A DNA stretch of 64,000 bases, from contig JABCYZ010000027.1 of NCBI GenBank assembly GCA_013289955.1, positions 27,717-91,716 on the forward strand, in the 5' to 3' direction. The notes below the pieces were generated by a model. The model saw only the letters and a program-made list of their open reading frames with translations. It did no database searches and had not been told where the DNA came from. Position numbers and translations under genes: made by a program. Positions 26,005 to 35,433 of this stretch are shown here, piece by piece (position 1 is the first letter of the stretch; each line of letters starts with the position of its first letter). Source of the stretch: Acidobacteriota bacterium. GTDB lineage: Bacteria; Acidobacteriota; Terriglobia; Acidiferrales; UBA7541.

Positions 26005-27186
26005 ATGAGTAGCATCATGGCAGCAGCGGGTTCGATACCGGTAGCAAGTGCGCTAGCTGAGCGAAGAGCCTCGCTAGTCATCGCGCACGTTTGTGACAGC
26101 ATGGAAATGGGCGGAGCGGAAAAACTCACAGCCACGCTTTGCCGATTGCAACGCGACCGGGGTCACACGGCCTCCGTCCACTGTCTCTATTGGCTTGGCG
26201 TGCTTGGCGAAGAGTTGCGGACTGAAGGTTTTGAAGTCATTCTCCACCATCCTTCCTCGTTTCTTCACCTCGTTCGCGGTTTGTACCGATCATTTCGGCG
26301 CTCTCGCCCCGACGTGGTGCATTGTCATAATGCCACTGCGGCCATTATGGCCGCTCTTCCTGCCCGTCTCGCTGGCGTGAAGACCGTAATAGTAACCCGG
26401 CACGGTTTGGTTAAACCTCCTTACCAGATACGCCGCGAATTGAAATTTGCGCTTGCGTCTCGATGTTGTGATTGGATCGTCGGAGTCTGCAAGGGCACGC
26501 GGACCAATCTGCAAGCGGCCCCATTCGCCGCCCGCGACAAGATCGTCCACATCTATAACGGCGCTGATCCCGCCGATATCCGGGCTGTCCCGCAACCCAA
26601 AAAGGGTTTTACTCTGCTGCATGTTGGTCGTTTGGCACCGTTGAAGGACCATGCCACCTTGCTGCAGGCAGTTGCACTCACACGTGCGCTTCATCCGGAC
26701 ATGCAGCTTTGGATCGTGGGAGACGGACCCCTCGAGGCCAGCTTGCGGAAACTCACTGATCATCTCGGGCTGAATGAATGCGTGACTTTTTTCGGCGAAC
26801 AGGCTGATGTCTCGCCATTTCTGCTCGCGGCAGATCTATTTGTGAGTTCCTCCGTAACGGAAGGCTTGCCTGTGTCCCTGTTGGAAGCGATGTCAGCGGG
26901 CCTGCCGGCTTTGGTCACAAATGTCGGAGGTATGGGTGAGATCGCGCGTTTGTCGGGAGCGGTCATTCTCGTACCGGCGTCCGATCCCGAAGCCATGGCA
27001 GGGGCATTGTGCGGCGCGTTTGCCGGGAGACAAGAACTCTCCAAAATGGGTCAGCTGGCAAGCCACTGCTACGAACAGTATTTCCGGCCGGAACGCATGC
27101 TTGATGACTACATGAATCTGTACAACGGCTATGTCGCGCAAAATAAAGCGTTGCACTCTGCCTGGAAAATCGCACCGTCTCCATAG
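26005..27186 (+). CDS. Family 4 glycosyltransferase
   Basis: The open frame starts at 25846, but ATG 26005 is nearer the domain. The GT-B protein shows AHVCDSMEMGGAEKL (acceptor domain), VVHCHNATAAIMA and a donor domain with LLHVGRLAPLKDHATLLQA, LWIVGDGPLEASL and SSVTEGLPVSLLEAMSAGLP. All are normal for retaining GT4 enzymes that build exopolysaccharide repeat units. The sugar specificity cannot be told. Confidence 0.87.
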   Translation: MSSIMAAAGSIPVASALAERRASLVIAHVCDSMEMGGAEKLTATLCRLQRDRGHTASVHCLYWLGVLGEELRTEGFEVILHHPSSFLHLVRGLYRSFRRSRPDVVHCHNATAAIMAALPARLAGVKTVIVTRHGLVKPPYQIRRELKFALASRCCDWIVGVCKGTRTNLQAAPFAARDKIVHIYNGADPADIRAVPQPKKGFTLLHVGRLAPLKDHATLLQAVALTRALHPDMQLWIVGDGPLEASLRKLTDHLGLNECVTFFGEQADVSPFLLAADLFVSSSVTEGLPVSLLEAMSAGLPALVTNVGGMGEIARLSGAVILVPASDPEAMAGALCGAFAGRQELSKMGQLASHCYEQYFRPERMLDDYMNLYNGYVAQNKALHSAWKIAPSP

Positions 27187-27241
27187 GTCATAAGAAGCGA
27201 CCTATATCCTACGATTTTCCGGATTTCTGAGTGTTTTCGAG

Positions 27242-28525
27242 TTGGCGCCGCGGAGTAACCGCTGCGTCTTAGCTTGCCTTCCGAGGCCTTGCGCTTTGCA
27301 ATTCATTTATCACCATCGCACCATGGGCCGCAGTTCTCAGGCGATGCACATTCGCAGCCTGGTCGAAGCCTTGAAAGCGGATGGGCACGAGGTAACGATC
27401 GTGTCGCCCCCAGGAGTTGATCCCCTCAGGTCCGCTGGGGTGATGCCATTTTTGCGCAAGACAGATCGTGCGCGCGGGCTTGAACGCATCTGGAAATATA
27501 TAAGCTGCGAGTGCCCGCAGCTCGTTTTCGAGGTATTCGAGCTTCTCTACAACCTGTTTCTGCCGGTCCGCTTATTGCCCACATTGTGGCGCCAACCGGA
27601 CGCAGTCCTCTACGAAAGACACGCCTACTTCATGTTCATGGGCGTGCTGTTAGGGAAATGGCTAAAACGCCCAGTCCTGCTCGAGGTGAATGAACTTGCG
27701 GGATTCACGCGCGCCCGCGGCTTGATCCTGGAGCGCCTAGCACGAAGGATCGACGCATGGGTTTTCTCTCGCGCCGATCATATCCTCTGTGTGTCACGCG
27801 TTCTGGCGGACGAAGCGCGACAGCGGGGTGCCGGGAGCGAACGCATACACGTCCTACCCAATGCGATTGATCCAAATCGCTTCCGAAGCCCAGGTCGTGG
27901 GCGCGCGCTTCGGTCAAGCCTTTGTATCGAGGATTCAATCGTCATCGGCCACGTAGGGCTGTTTTGCCGCTGGGATCGTCTGGACGCATTGATTGAGGTG
28001 GTGAAGAGCCTTCGCGACCGGCATCCAGAGATAAAGGTATTGCTCGTTGGGGACGGCCCTGAGATGGAAAACCTTAGACAGACCGCGTTTCGATTGGGAA
28101 TGGAACGGGAAGTCATTTTTTCCGGCCCGGTGCCACGGTATGACGTGCCCGCGTACATCGATGTGATGGATGTTTGCGTTCTGCCCGACTCCAATGCTTT
28201 CGGATCTCCGATTGCTCTCTTTGAGTTTATGGCCATGGGTAAGCCTTGCGTGGTTCCGGACCTCGGCCCAATGCGCGATGTGATTGAGGACCATGCGACC
28301 GGCATCATGTTTCCTCAAGGGGATCACAACGCCTTGGGGGAGGCCCTTCTCGGGCTTGTTGAAGACCCAGCGCTCAGAAATCAAATCGGCGCACGAGCAA
28401 AACAGATCGTTTTCGAGCGCCATACGTGGGCAGCGAATGCTAGTTTTGTCGTCCAGTTAGCGCTTGGCGAAAGTTCAGCCAAGGCGCTCCCGCAAATGAA
28501 ACAAGTGGACTGCGACACCCTGTAG
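27242..28525 (+). CDS. Family 4 glycosyltransferase
   Basis: The donor domain carries IGHVGLFCRWDRLDALIEVV, VLLVGDGPEMENL and SPIALFEFMAMGKPCVVPD, diagnostic of GT4. The N-terminal domain has YHHRTMGRSSQAMHIRSLV. The frame opens at TTG 27242. TTG 27296, after a GAGGC, would give MQFIYHHRTMG, the more typical N-terminus, and I think it the better start. The next gene follows 18 bases after the stop, so it is in the same series. Confidence 0.87.
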   Translation: MAPRSNRCVLACLPRPCALQFIYHHRTMGRSSQAMHIRSLVEALKADGHEVTIVSPPGVDPLRSAGVMPFLRKTDRARGLERIWKYISCECPQLVFEVFELLYNLFLPVRLLPTLWRQPDAVLYERHAYFMFMGVLLGKWLKRPVLLEVNELAGFTRARGLILERLARRIDAWVFSRADHILCVSRVLADEARQRGAGSERIHVLPNAIDPNRFRSPGRGRALRSSLCIEDSIVIGHVGLFCRWDRLDALIEVVKSLRDRHPEIKVLLVGDGPEMENLRQTAFRLGMEREVIFSGPVPRYDVPAYIDVMDVCVLPDSNAFGSPIALFEFMAMGKPCVVPDLGPMRDVIEDHATGIMFPQGDHNALGEALLGLVEDPALRNQIGARAKQIVFERHTWAANASFVVQLALGESSAKALPQMKQVDCDTL

Positions 28526-28543
28526 ATTCGAAAGGGAACTCAA

Positions 28544-30661
28544 ATGCCTTCAGATACACATGTTCGAGTCGGATTGGTTGGAGCCGGCTATATAAGCGAA
28601 TTTCATGCTCGCGCCATCCAACGAGTATCTAACGCCCGAATCGTCGGAATTGCCGACGTTGTACACTCTCGCGCGGCAGCCCTGGCTGCTCGATTCAGCA
28701 TCCCGAAAGTCTTCCCAACCATGGAAGCCATGATGGACGAGGGAGTCGACGTAATCCATGTCCTTACGCCTCCCCGCACTCACGCACAATTGGCGATTGC
28801 GGGACTCAAGGGCGGCTGCCACGTGCTGGTAGAAAAACCGCTCGCGATGAATGCGGAAGAGGTCGATCGCATCGCTGCCGCAGCCTCGGCCGCGCAAAAA
28901 TCCGTTTGCGTCAACCATTCCCTGTTGTACGACCGCTTCGTATCCAAAGCGCTGAATATCGTCCGTTCCGGCGCGATTGGAGAACCGCTCACTTTCGACT
29001 ACTTCCGCAGCAGCGAATATCCTCCTTACAGCGGAGGACCACTGCCGATCCACTACCAGGATGGCGGCTACCCTTTCTTGGACCAGGGCGTACACGCGTT
29101 GTATCTTGCGGAGTCTTTCTTGGGCGCTATTGAAGACGCAAAAGCCTTCTATGGCACGCACGGGGGCGACTCCAACCTTCAGTTTGATGAGTGGCGAGTG
29201 ACGGCGCAATGCCAACGCGGCTCCGCGAACATCCAGATATCCTGGAATGTACGGCCCCTGCAGAACTGGTTCGTCGTCCAAGGCACGAAAGGTGTCGTCC
29301 GCGCGAATCTCTTCGCAATGTGGGTTACTCGCACTCCGCAGCTCCCGCTTCCGAAAGCACCGGCACGTGCACTTCAAGCAGTGACCGAGGGTCTCAGCAT
29401 CTGCGCACAGGTTCCAGCGAATGTCGCTCGCTTCGCGGCCAAGAAAATCGTCCAGTACGATGGACTGCATTCCTTGGTGGCTGCGTTTTATAGCGCGTTG
29501 CAAACGGGCGCACCGATGCCGGTTTCGCCTGAGCAGGCGCGCTCCACCGTCTACTGGACAAACCGCGTCTCTCAGCAAGCCGACGTCACGAAAGTTAAAT
29601 TTCAGTCCCAATTCCCGACTATGGGAACGGCCAAGGTTCTGGTGACCGGGGCAAATGGCTTGATCGGCCGGCATCTCGTCCGGCGGCTCTTGCAAGAAGG
29701 GAACCGCGTTCGCCTCTTCGTTCGACGACAGCCACAGGCGGAATGGATGAACGACGCAAACGTCGAGGTTTTTCTCGGTGATCTAGGCGATCCAGCTGCC
29801 GTGGACCGCGCTGTAGCTGGCACAGAAATTGTCTATCACGTAGGCGCGGCGATGAAGGGCGGCGCGCACGACTATGAACGTGGCACTGTCTGCGGCACGC
29901 AGAACGTTGTGGATAGTGTGCTGCGACACAATGTGCAGCGTCTCGTCCACATCAGTTCCCTCAGCTGCTTGCATGCTGCGGCTGCACGGCGAGACGACGT
30001 GATCACCGAGGATTGGCCAGTCGAACCATTCCCGGCAAAGCGCGGAGCCTACACACAAGCGAAGACGGCAGCCGAAAAAATAGTCCTCGACGCCGTTCAA
30101 GACCGGCATCTCCGAGCCGTCCTGCTTCGCCCGGGGAGAGTTTTTGGTTCAGGGATGACGCTCCTGACTCCTGAAGTCGCCCGCCGGATGGGAAACACGT
30201 TTGTCGTCCTGGGTGACGGCACTCGCGAACTGCCTTTGGTTTATGTGGAAGATGTGATCGATGCGATCGTCCTTGCCGCCGAGACAAGCGAATTCGATGG
30301 CAGCATTTTTCACATCGTCGATCGAACTCGGATTGCGCAGAATCAAGTCGTCGGTGACTACATCTCTAGGAACGCAAACAAGGCAAGAGTCATTCACGTA
30401 CCTCTGGCTGTGGTCTACACCTTGGCGCTTGGCGTTGAACTTCTGTGCAAGATTCTAAAACGCCCGGCTCCCCTTTCAAGATACCGCCTTAAATCAGCGC
30501 TCGCTCGCATGCGTTTCGATTGCAGCCGGGCAGAAAACGATCTTGGCTGGCGACCTCGCATTGGCGTTGCTTCCGGCTTGCAGGAAACGATGGCGGCGGA
30601 ACGCGTTAACCGCAGCAACAATGTTCTGGGGCGCGTACAGGAGAGCTGCGCCGCGAAGTGA
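28544..30661 (+). CDS. Fusion of Gfo/Idh/MocA oxidoreductase and SDR epimerase
   Basis: Residues 1-345 form a complete Gfo/Idh oxidoreductase (VGLVGAGYISEFHA; HVLVEKPLAMN; DQGVHALYLAE). After a short linker, residues about 362-690 form a complete extended SDR (KVLVTGANGLIGRHLVRRLL; YTQAKTAAEK with the Tyr-x-x-x-Lys pair; LRPGRVFGSGM). Both halves keep their nucleotide-binding motifs. The same two activities are encoded by separate, overlapping genes at 18838 and 19911, which suggests consecutive steps on one nucleotide sugar. AAAGGGAACTC precedes ATG 28544. The full length of 705 residues is uninterrupted. Confidence 0.87.
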   Translation: MPSDTHVRVGLVGAGYISEFHARAIQRVSNARIVGIADVVHSRAAALAARFSIPKVFPTMEAMMDEGVDVIHVLTPPRTHAQLAIAGLKGGCHVLVEKPLAMNAEEVDRIAAAASAAQKSVCVNHSLLYDRFVSKALNIVRSGAIGEPLTFDYFRSSEYPPYSGGPLPIHYQDGGYPFLDQGVHALYLAESFLGAIEDAKAFYGTHGGDSNLQFDEWRVTAQCQRGSANIQISWNVRPLQNWFVVQGTKGVVRANLFAMWVTRTPQLPLPKAPARALQAVTEGLSICAQVPANVARFAAKKIVQYDGLHSLVAAFYSALQTGAPMPVSPEQARSTVYWTNRVSQQADVTKVKFQSQFPTMGTAKVLVTGANGLIGRHLVRRLLQEGNRVRLFVRRQPQAEWMNDANVEVFLGDLGDPAAVDRAVAGTEIVYHVGAAMKGGAHDYERGTVCGTQNVVDSVLRHNVQRLVHISSLSCLHAAAARRDDVITEDWPVEPFPAKRGAYTQAKTAAEKIVLDAVQDRHLRAVLLRPGRVFGSGMTLLTPEVARRMGNTFVVLGDGTRELPLVYVEDVIDAIVLAAETSEFDGSIFHIVDRTRIAQNQVVGDYISRNANKARVIHVPLAVVYTLALGVELLCKILKRPAPLSRYRLKSALARMRFDCSRAENDLGWRPRIGVASGLQETMAAERVNRSNNVLGRVQESCAAK

Positions 30662-30833
30662 TATTACTTTTCTGTTGGCCCCGGCCGCTTACGACGCCGA
30701 AGCCGGTCGGCATTGGCAGATGCCGGGTGTGGGGACACTCTTCGCAAAAAGTCGCGCGAAAGCCTATTCTCAGGAAGCTCAGCGTCCGTTCGACTGCGTG
30801 GTTCACTTCGAAATCATTTTCAGAGGAAACACT

Positions 30834-31643
30834 ATGGCAATTATGCCGAATGCTTCTATTCATCTAGATGCCGCTATCCCCGCCGATTCCGAAGGGCAGG
30901 AGCAAGCAAGACTGACCGACGAGGCGCGATTCGCGGACCAAAACTACTCTCGGCACGCCCATAACCTGCTCCTGAACCAGATTATGTTTAGAAAGTATGC
31001 CGACCCGCACCACGATTGGGACTGGCGGCAATATGGCGCCAAGCTTCTCGGGTCCGTCAAAGGATGCCGCGTACTGGACTACGGATGCGGGCAGGGTGAA
31101 GAGGCTACCTATCTCGCCAAAATGGGTGCTCAGGTGACCGCGATCGACATTTCCCCCGTTGGGATTGGGCTCACGAAAGCGCGCGCCAAGCTCAACGGCG
31201 TGGGCGACCGCGTCAGTGCGATGCTAATGCGCTGCGATCCGACTGAATTTCCCAGTGAATCCTTTGATGTAATCCACGGATTCGGAATCCTTCATCACAT
31301 CGGTTTGCAAATCGGCCTGGTTGAAATAAAACGTCTCCTCAGACCGGGTGGCCGCGGATTATTCTTCGAGCACATGGGAAATTCTAAAACGATCGAGCGG
31401 TTGCGTCCGAAGGAGAAGGACTACACGAAAGGCGAGCGCCCCGTGACATGGAAGGAGGTCCAGGAGATCCGACCGGAATTCTCCAAGTTTTTGGCAAGAC
31501 CATTCCACATCGCTTCACGTTTGCGCAAACGCGTCCAGCTACTAAACCGACCGGTGGTTAAGCGTGTGGATCACGCTATACTCAGCGCCCTGCCTTTCAT
31601 GAGGCACTTCGCAAGCGGCATGGTCATCTATCTCGAAAAATGA
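30834..31643 (+). CDS. Class I SAM-dependent methyltransferase
   Basis: ATG 30834 follows CAGAGGAAAC; the longer open frame from 30543 would overlap the previous gene heavily. The 269-residue protein has SAM motif I (VLDYGCGQGEEATYLAKMG), motif II (VTAIDISPVGIGL), VIHGFGILHHI and LLRPGGRGLFFEHM. It is the last plus-strand gene of the main exopolysaccharide series. It probably methylates a sugar or lipid-linked intermediate; the acceptor is unknown. Confidence 0.85.
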   Translation: MAIMPNASIHLDAAIPADSEGQEQARLTDEARFADQNYSRHAHNLLLNQIMFRKYADPHHDWDWRQYGAKLLGSVKGCRVLDYGCGQGEEATYLAKMGAQVTAIDISPVGIGLTKARAKLNGVGDRVSAMLMRCDPTEFPSESFDVIHGFGILHHIGLQIGLVEIKRLLRPGGRGLFFEHMGNSKTIERLRPKEKDYTKGERPVTWKEVQEIRPEFSKFLARPFHIASRLRKRVQLLNRPVVKRVDHAILSALPFMRHFASGMVIYLEK

Positions 31644-31770
31644 GATTGGCTTGGCAGCTCTAAATAGGTCCCCGCTGGCGGCCCCAATTTGTACCCTGAT
31701 TGTCGCTCAGTTTATCGGCTGGTTTTGATAACCGGGAGAGCGCTAAACATCTGACCGCCGCCAAGAAAAT

Positions 31771-34700
31771 CTATTGCCAGACCGGTCCGCCGTCGGTGAT
31801 CGTCATACTCTGAACTGTGGTGGCCAGGGCATTTGTCGAGCCAGCGACCTTTATGGTCCCGCCCGACGACACGATTCCCTTGTTAATTACAAGGCTATCG
31901 TTCGCATCAAGAGTGATAGTGAACGTCCCGCTCGACGGATTCCCTGGACTCGAATCGACAACTCCCGGAGTCAATGCGCTGAAACCAGACGCATCTCCAA
32001 GCTGGATCGTGTAGAGATTGTAGCTGACCACGTTGCCGGGATTTGGGTTGTTCGCCTCAATCCGATATTGCCAATTGGCTGCATTGGCACTGCTCGCATT
32101 CTCAGTGACGACAGCGATGGTCGGAGCGGCTGGAATCAAAGCCGTATAGAGCGCTTCTTGCGTGCCATCAATGCAGGCGATGGTTGCGGACGACACCCTA
32201 GGAGTCGTTTCGCAGTGGCTCACAAACGTCGTGCTTCGCGTAGCCACATCGGTCTGTAGACGATCGACGATAACAAGCGTGTTGATGCCACGCAGATAAT
32301 AGTACTCACGGACCACAGAGACCACGTAAGGGTTCTCTCGCTCCGGGTGCCCAGAATCGCAGGCATTGTTCTTATACGTCAGCGTTAGATCAGTGACGGC
32401 GAAAGAATAATTAGGTTGCGTCTCCAGCCGCTTGACGATTCCGGGGCCGTCAGAGCAGCCCCCGAATACGTTGATTGACGCCTGTCCGCCCAGGAGCGGA
32501 ATGTTGTGCGCGAATCCTGTCGCGGCGTCAGCGGTTCCGACTCCGTTGTATCCTGCAACCGTTTCCGAATACGCCATCGTTTCTCGAATAATAGGGACAC
32601 CCTTGCGGAAGGCTTGAAAGGTTCCTGCATCTTGGTGCGAGTGACCGCCGCCCCAAGGCACCGACAGAACGTTGTCTCCGTTGTAGAGGCCCATCTGCCA
32701 CAGCATTGACGTTCCAGAAGCCGCCCAATCGCTGCGGGAATACATGTACTGAGCCCCAGACGAGTAATAATCCAATGGCATGGTCGAGTATGCTTGCGAT
32801 GAACCACCAGGGTCGACTGATTTATGGATAGGACCGATGGCGGGATTTACAGTAGAAATCCATTGGCGGGCCAGTTTGCCAACAGCAGTGCCGGGAAACT
32901 CATTCGCAGCCGCTTGCATGAAATCGCCGTAATACTGACTCGATGCTCCGCATCCGCCGTGCCCATCGGGTCCGTTGTGGCTCTGATAGCCGCAACCCGC
33001 GCCCGCTTGCCAGTTCTCATCATCCCCCCAAGTGAACATGTCCCACATGGCGCGGCTGGTAGTTGTCGTCGGCATCGTGTTGTAGATTGTCTGGAACACA
33101 CCGGACTTGAAAGCGGTTGTCTCGATCCACATGTCGCGCCCTAGAAGCACTGACGAAGCCAGTGGAAGTGCGTAATAGTTCAGAGAATATCGCCCGTACT
33201 CCCCGCCACCTTCTTGACTGTGCAGCGCGTAGCCATGGCTTCCGTTTTTCCCGGTTCCAGATGGGGAAACGAAATTTAGCAAATCGGGCCACCGGCTATT
33301 CACTCCATAGTTCACGTTCGTGGCGGCATTGGGGTTGTTGCCATACGTGGCGACCCCGAAGTCGAAATCATTGCGAAATTGACCAGCGAAATAGTTGTTC
33401 GCAGGCATCCCGACGTTACCCCAAGTCTGGGTCACGTTGTCCTGATTCGATTGCCAAGTGTTCCAGTTGTTGGTAAGCGTCGTTACCTGCGAGGATGTGA
33501 GGCACTGTGCCCTGCCACAGCCAGGAGCAAGCCAGTCGAGGACCAGCATGATCCACTCCCCGTTCCTTCGCATGTTATCGTCGCCCGCTCCTGCTCCATT
33601 TGTGCCGGAGGGGCCAAGCGCCAATGCGTCCGTGATCACCTGACTACACGCTCCCATCGCTACCGCCCCACTCATCGTGAAGCAGGTAAACGCCATGTCG
33701 TAATCGTCAAGCGGCCGCGCCGATGCCGTATTCAGTCCCGCGTAGCCCGTGCTCGCTACCCATGATTGTGCCGTCGTGACTCTTCCCGCATTCCAGAATA
33801 ACCTCGGATGGCCATTAGGAATATTGAGCCCGTCGATCGTGTTTGTAGCAGACGGCGAGAAGATCACGATAGACGCGGAAGCCGTCTTGGACGAATCCGC
33901 CGCACTCGTCGCTATGACGGTGACAGTAGCTGGTGAGGGAACCGCCGAAGGGGCTGTGTAGAGCCCAGTACTACTAATTGTTCCGCAACCCGTACCGCTG
34001 CACCCGGCCCCTTGGACTGTCCATGTCACAGCGGTATTCGAGGTTCCCCCAACCGACGAACTTAATTGTTGAGTTGCCCCGGTCGCAACTGAGGTGCTGG
34101 CTGGCGTCACACTGACGACAACCACGGGCATGATGGTTACGTTTGCTGATGCCCTTGTGCTCGAATTCGCCATGCTGGTGGCAACCACATTGACGTTTGC
34201 TGGTGAAGGAGCCACGACTGGGGCCTGATAGACAGCCGAAGACGCGCTGGTTGCGAGCGTCCCGCAGGCGGCGCCGCTGCAGCCCGCGCCGGTCAGACTC
34301 CACTCCACCGCCGTATCCTTTGTGCCTGTCACGGTGGCAGTAAAAGAATCGGTGCTGTTGGTAGGCACCGTGGCGCTCGCCGGGCTAATACTCAGCAAAA
34401 CCGCCGTCGCCGCGACGATGGCAATACTTGCCGAAGCTGATTTGGTTGGGTCCGCCACGCTGGTCGCGATGACTTTGACAGTCGCAGGCGAGGGCACACT
34501 GGCTGGTGAGGTGTAAAGCCCTCCCTCCGAAATGGTACCACACGCTGCGCCGCTGCATCCCGAGCCACTCACAGTCCAGTTCACTGCCGCGTTCGAACTA
34601 CCAGTTACCGTTGGCGCAAACTGTTGCGTGCTTCCTAATGCCACTGTCGCGCTGCTCGGGCTCACCTGCACCGCAACGCCAGCCGCGACGGCAACATTAA

Positions 34701-35094
34701 GAGTAGCGGCGTTGCTGGTCACGCTGCCCGCGCTGTTGCTGACAACTACCACGAACAACGTACGATTGTCGGCATCTGTCGTAGGAGGAGTCGTATATTT
34801 AGAAGAAGTCGCGCCAATTACCGCGGTTCCGTTCTTTAGCCACTGGTAGCTGAACGGGGCCGTACCCGTCACTGCCACAGAGAAACTCGCAATTTGCCCG
34901 ACCGTAACGTCTGCACTGACCGGTTGCGCTGTAATGGAAGGTGACGTGGACGAGCCATTGCCATTGGGATGGCTCGCTGGGTTGTTGGCGCTCGTCAATC
35001 CTGAACATCCCGAAAGAGAGAGGTTCCCCAATAGGGCAACCAGGAAAAGCGCTAACCATTCGTTGGTTCGTGGAGAACGACAAGCACTTAACAT
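31771..35094 (-). CDS. Secreted lipoprotein with Ig-like repeats and a heparinase II/III-like domain
   Basis: The start at 35094 gives a lipoprotein signal (FLVALLGNLSLSGC). The mature protein has one Ig-like domain and then three repeats of about 85 residues, each carrying a near-identical Cys pair (GCSGAACGTI or GCSGTGCGTI). From about residue 460 it resembles heparinase II/III-like lyases: an alpha-rich toroid part, then VPWGGGHSHQDAGTFQAFRK with the His-x-His, then a beta-sandwich C-terminus. Such enzymes cleave uronic-acid-containing polysaccharides. In this locus it may trim or recycle the cell's own polymer, or act on an outside one. It is on the opposite strand, so probably separately regulated. 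The lyase assignment rests on the HSHQD segment and layout. Confidence 0.72.
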   Translation of the reverse strand: MLSACRSPRTNEWLALFLVALLGNLSLSGCSGLTSANNPASHPNGNGSSTSPSITAQPVSADVTVGQIASFSVAVTGTAPFSYQWLKNGTAVIGATSSKYTTPPTTDADNRTLFVVVVSNSAGSVTSNAATLNVAVAAGVAVQVSPSSATVALGSTQQFAPTVTGSSNAAVNWTVSGSGCSGAACGTISEGGLYTSPASVPSPATVKVIATSVADPTKSASASIAIVAATAVLLSISPASATVPTNSTDSFTATVTGTKDTAVEWSLTGAGCSGAACGTLATSASSAVYQAPVVAPSPANVNVVATSMANSSTRASANVTIMPVVVVSVTPASTSVATGATQQLSSSVGGTSNTAVTWTVQGAGCSGTGCGTISSTGLYTAPSAVPSPATVTVIATSAADSSKTASASIVIFSPSATNTIDGLNIPNGHPRLFWNAGRVTTAQSWVASTGYAGLNTASARPLDDYDMAFTCFTMSGAVAMGACSQVITDALALGPSGTNGAGAGDDNMRRNGEWIMLVLDWLAPGCGRAQCLTSSQVTTLTNNWNTWQSNQDNVTQTWGNVGMPANNYFAGQFRNDFDFGVATYGNNPNAATNVNYGVNSRWPDLLNFVSPSGTGKNGSHGYALHSQEGGGEYGRYSLNYYALPLASSVLLGRDMWIETTAFKSGVFQTIYNTMPTTTTSRAMWDMFTWGDDENWQAGAGCGYQSHNGPDGHGGCGASSQYYGDFMQAAANEFPGTAVGKLARQWISTVNPAIGPIHKSVDPGGSSQAYSTMPLDYYSSGAQYMYSRSDWAASGTSMLWQMGLYNGDNVLSVPWGGGHSHQDAGTFQAFRKGVPIIRETMAYSETVAGYNGVGTADAATGFAHNIPLLGGQASINVFGGCSDGPGIVKRLETQPNYSFAVTDLTLTYKNNACDSGHPERENPYVVSVVREYYYLRGINTLVIVDRLQTDVATRSTTFVSHCETTPRVSSATIACIDGTQEALYTALIPAAPTIAVVTENASSANAANWQYRIEANNPNPGNVVSYNLYTIQLGDASGFSALTPGVVDSSPGNPSSGTFTITLDANDSLVINKGIVSSGGTIKVAGSTNALATTVQSMTITDGGPVWQ

Positions 35095-35433
35095 TTGGCT
35101 CCGGCTTCGATTTAAGCTCCGTGCCCAAATGCAACACGCGCCCCTACCTACTCTGGATACAGGAGCGCCGCTTTGATTACATCTGCCCAACAGTCCAAAA
35201 AAGGGGAACTGCCCAAATGCTGTCCCCAGGTGTCCAATGTGTCTGTTTACAGGACTAAGGGTAGGGTTCGGGAATCGGGGCAGTGAAACTTAGCTGAAAA
35301 GGAGGCAAAACTCTCTTCAAGCTTTGGCGTAAACTTAAGTAAATACAGCGCTTACTTGGAATTCCCGTTTCGGAACTGGCCGCGGAATTCCTTCAGGCCA
35401 CAAGGGTTTTTTGTCTGGATCCACAAGGCGTCT
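35095..35433. other. Intergenic region upstream of the lyase-like lipoprotein
   Basis: This 339-base gap lies between the deacetylase stop and the lyase start, both on the minus strand, and should hold the lyase promoter. AAGTAA (35337-35342) and TTACTT (35352-35357) form a short inverted repeat with a nine-base spacer. No gene is supported. Confidence 0.4.
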
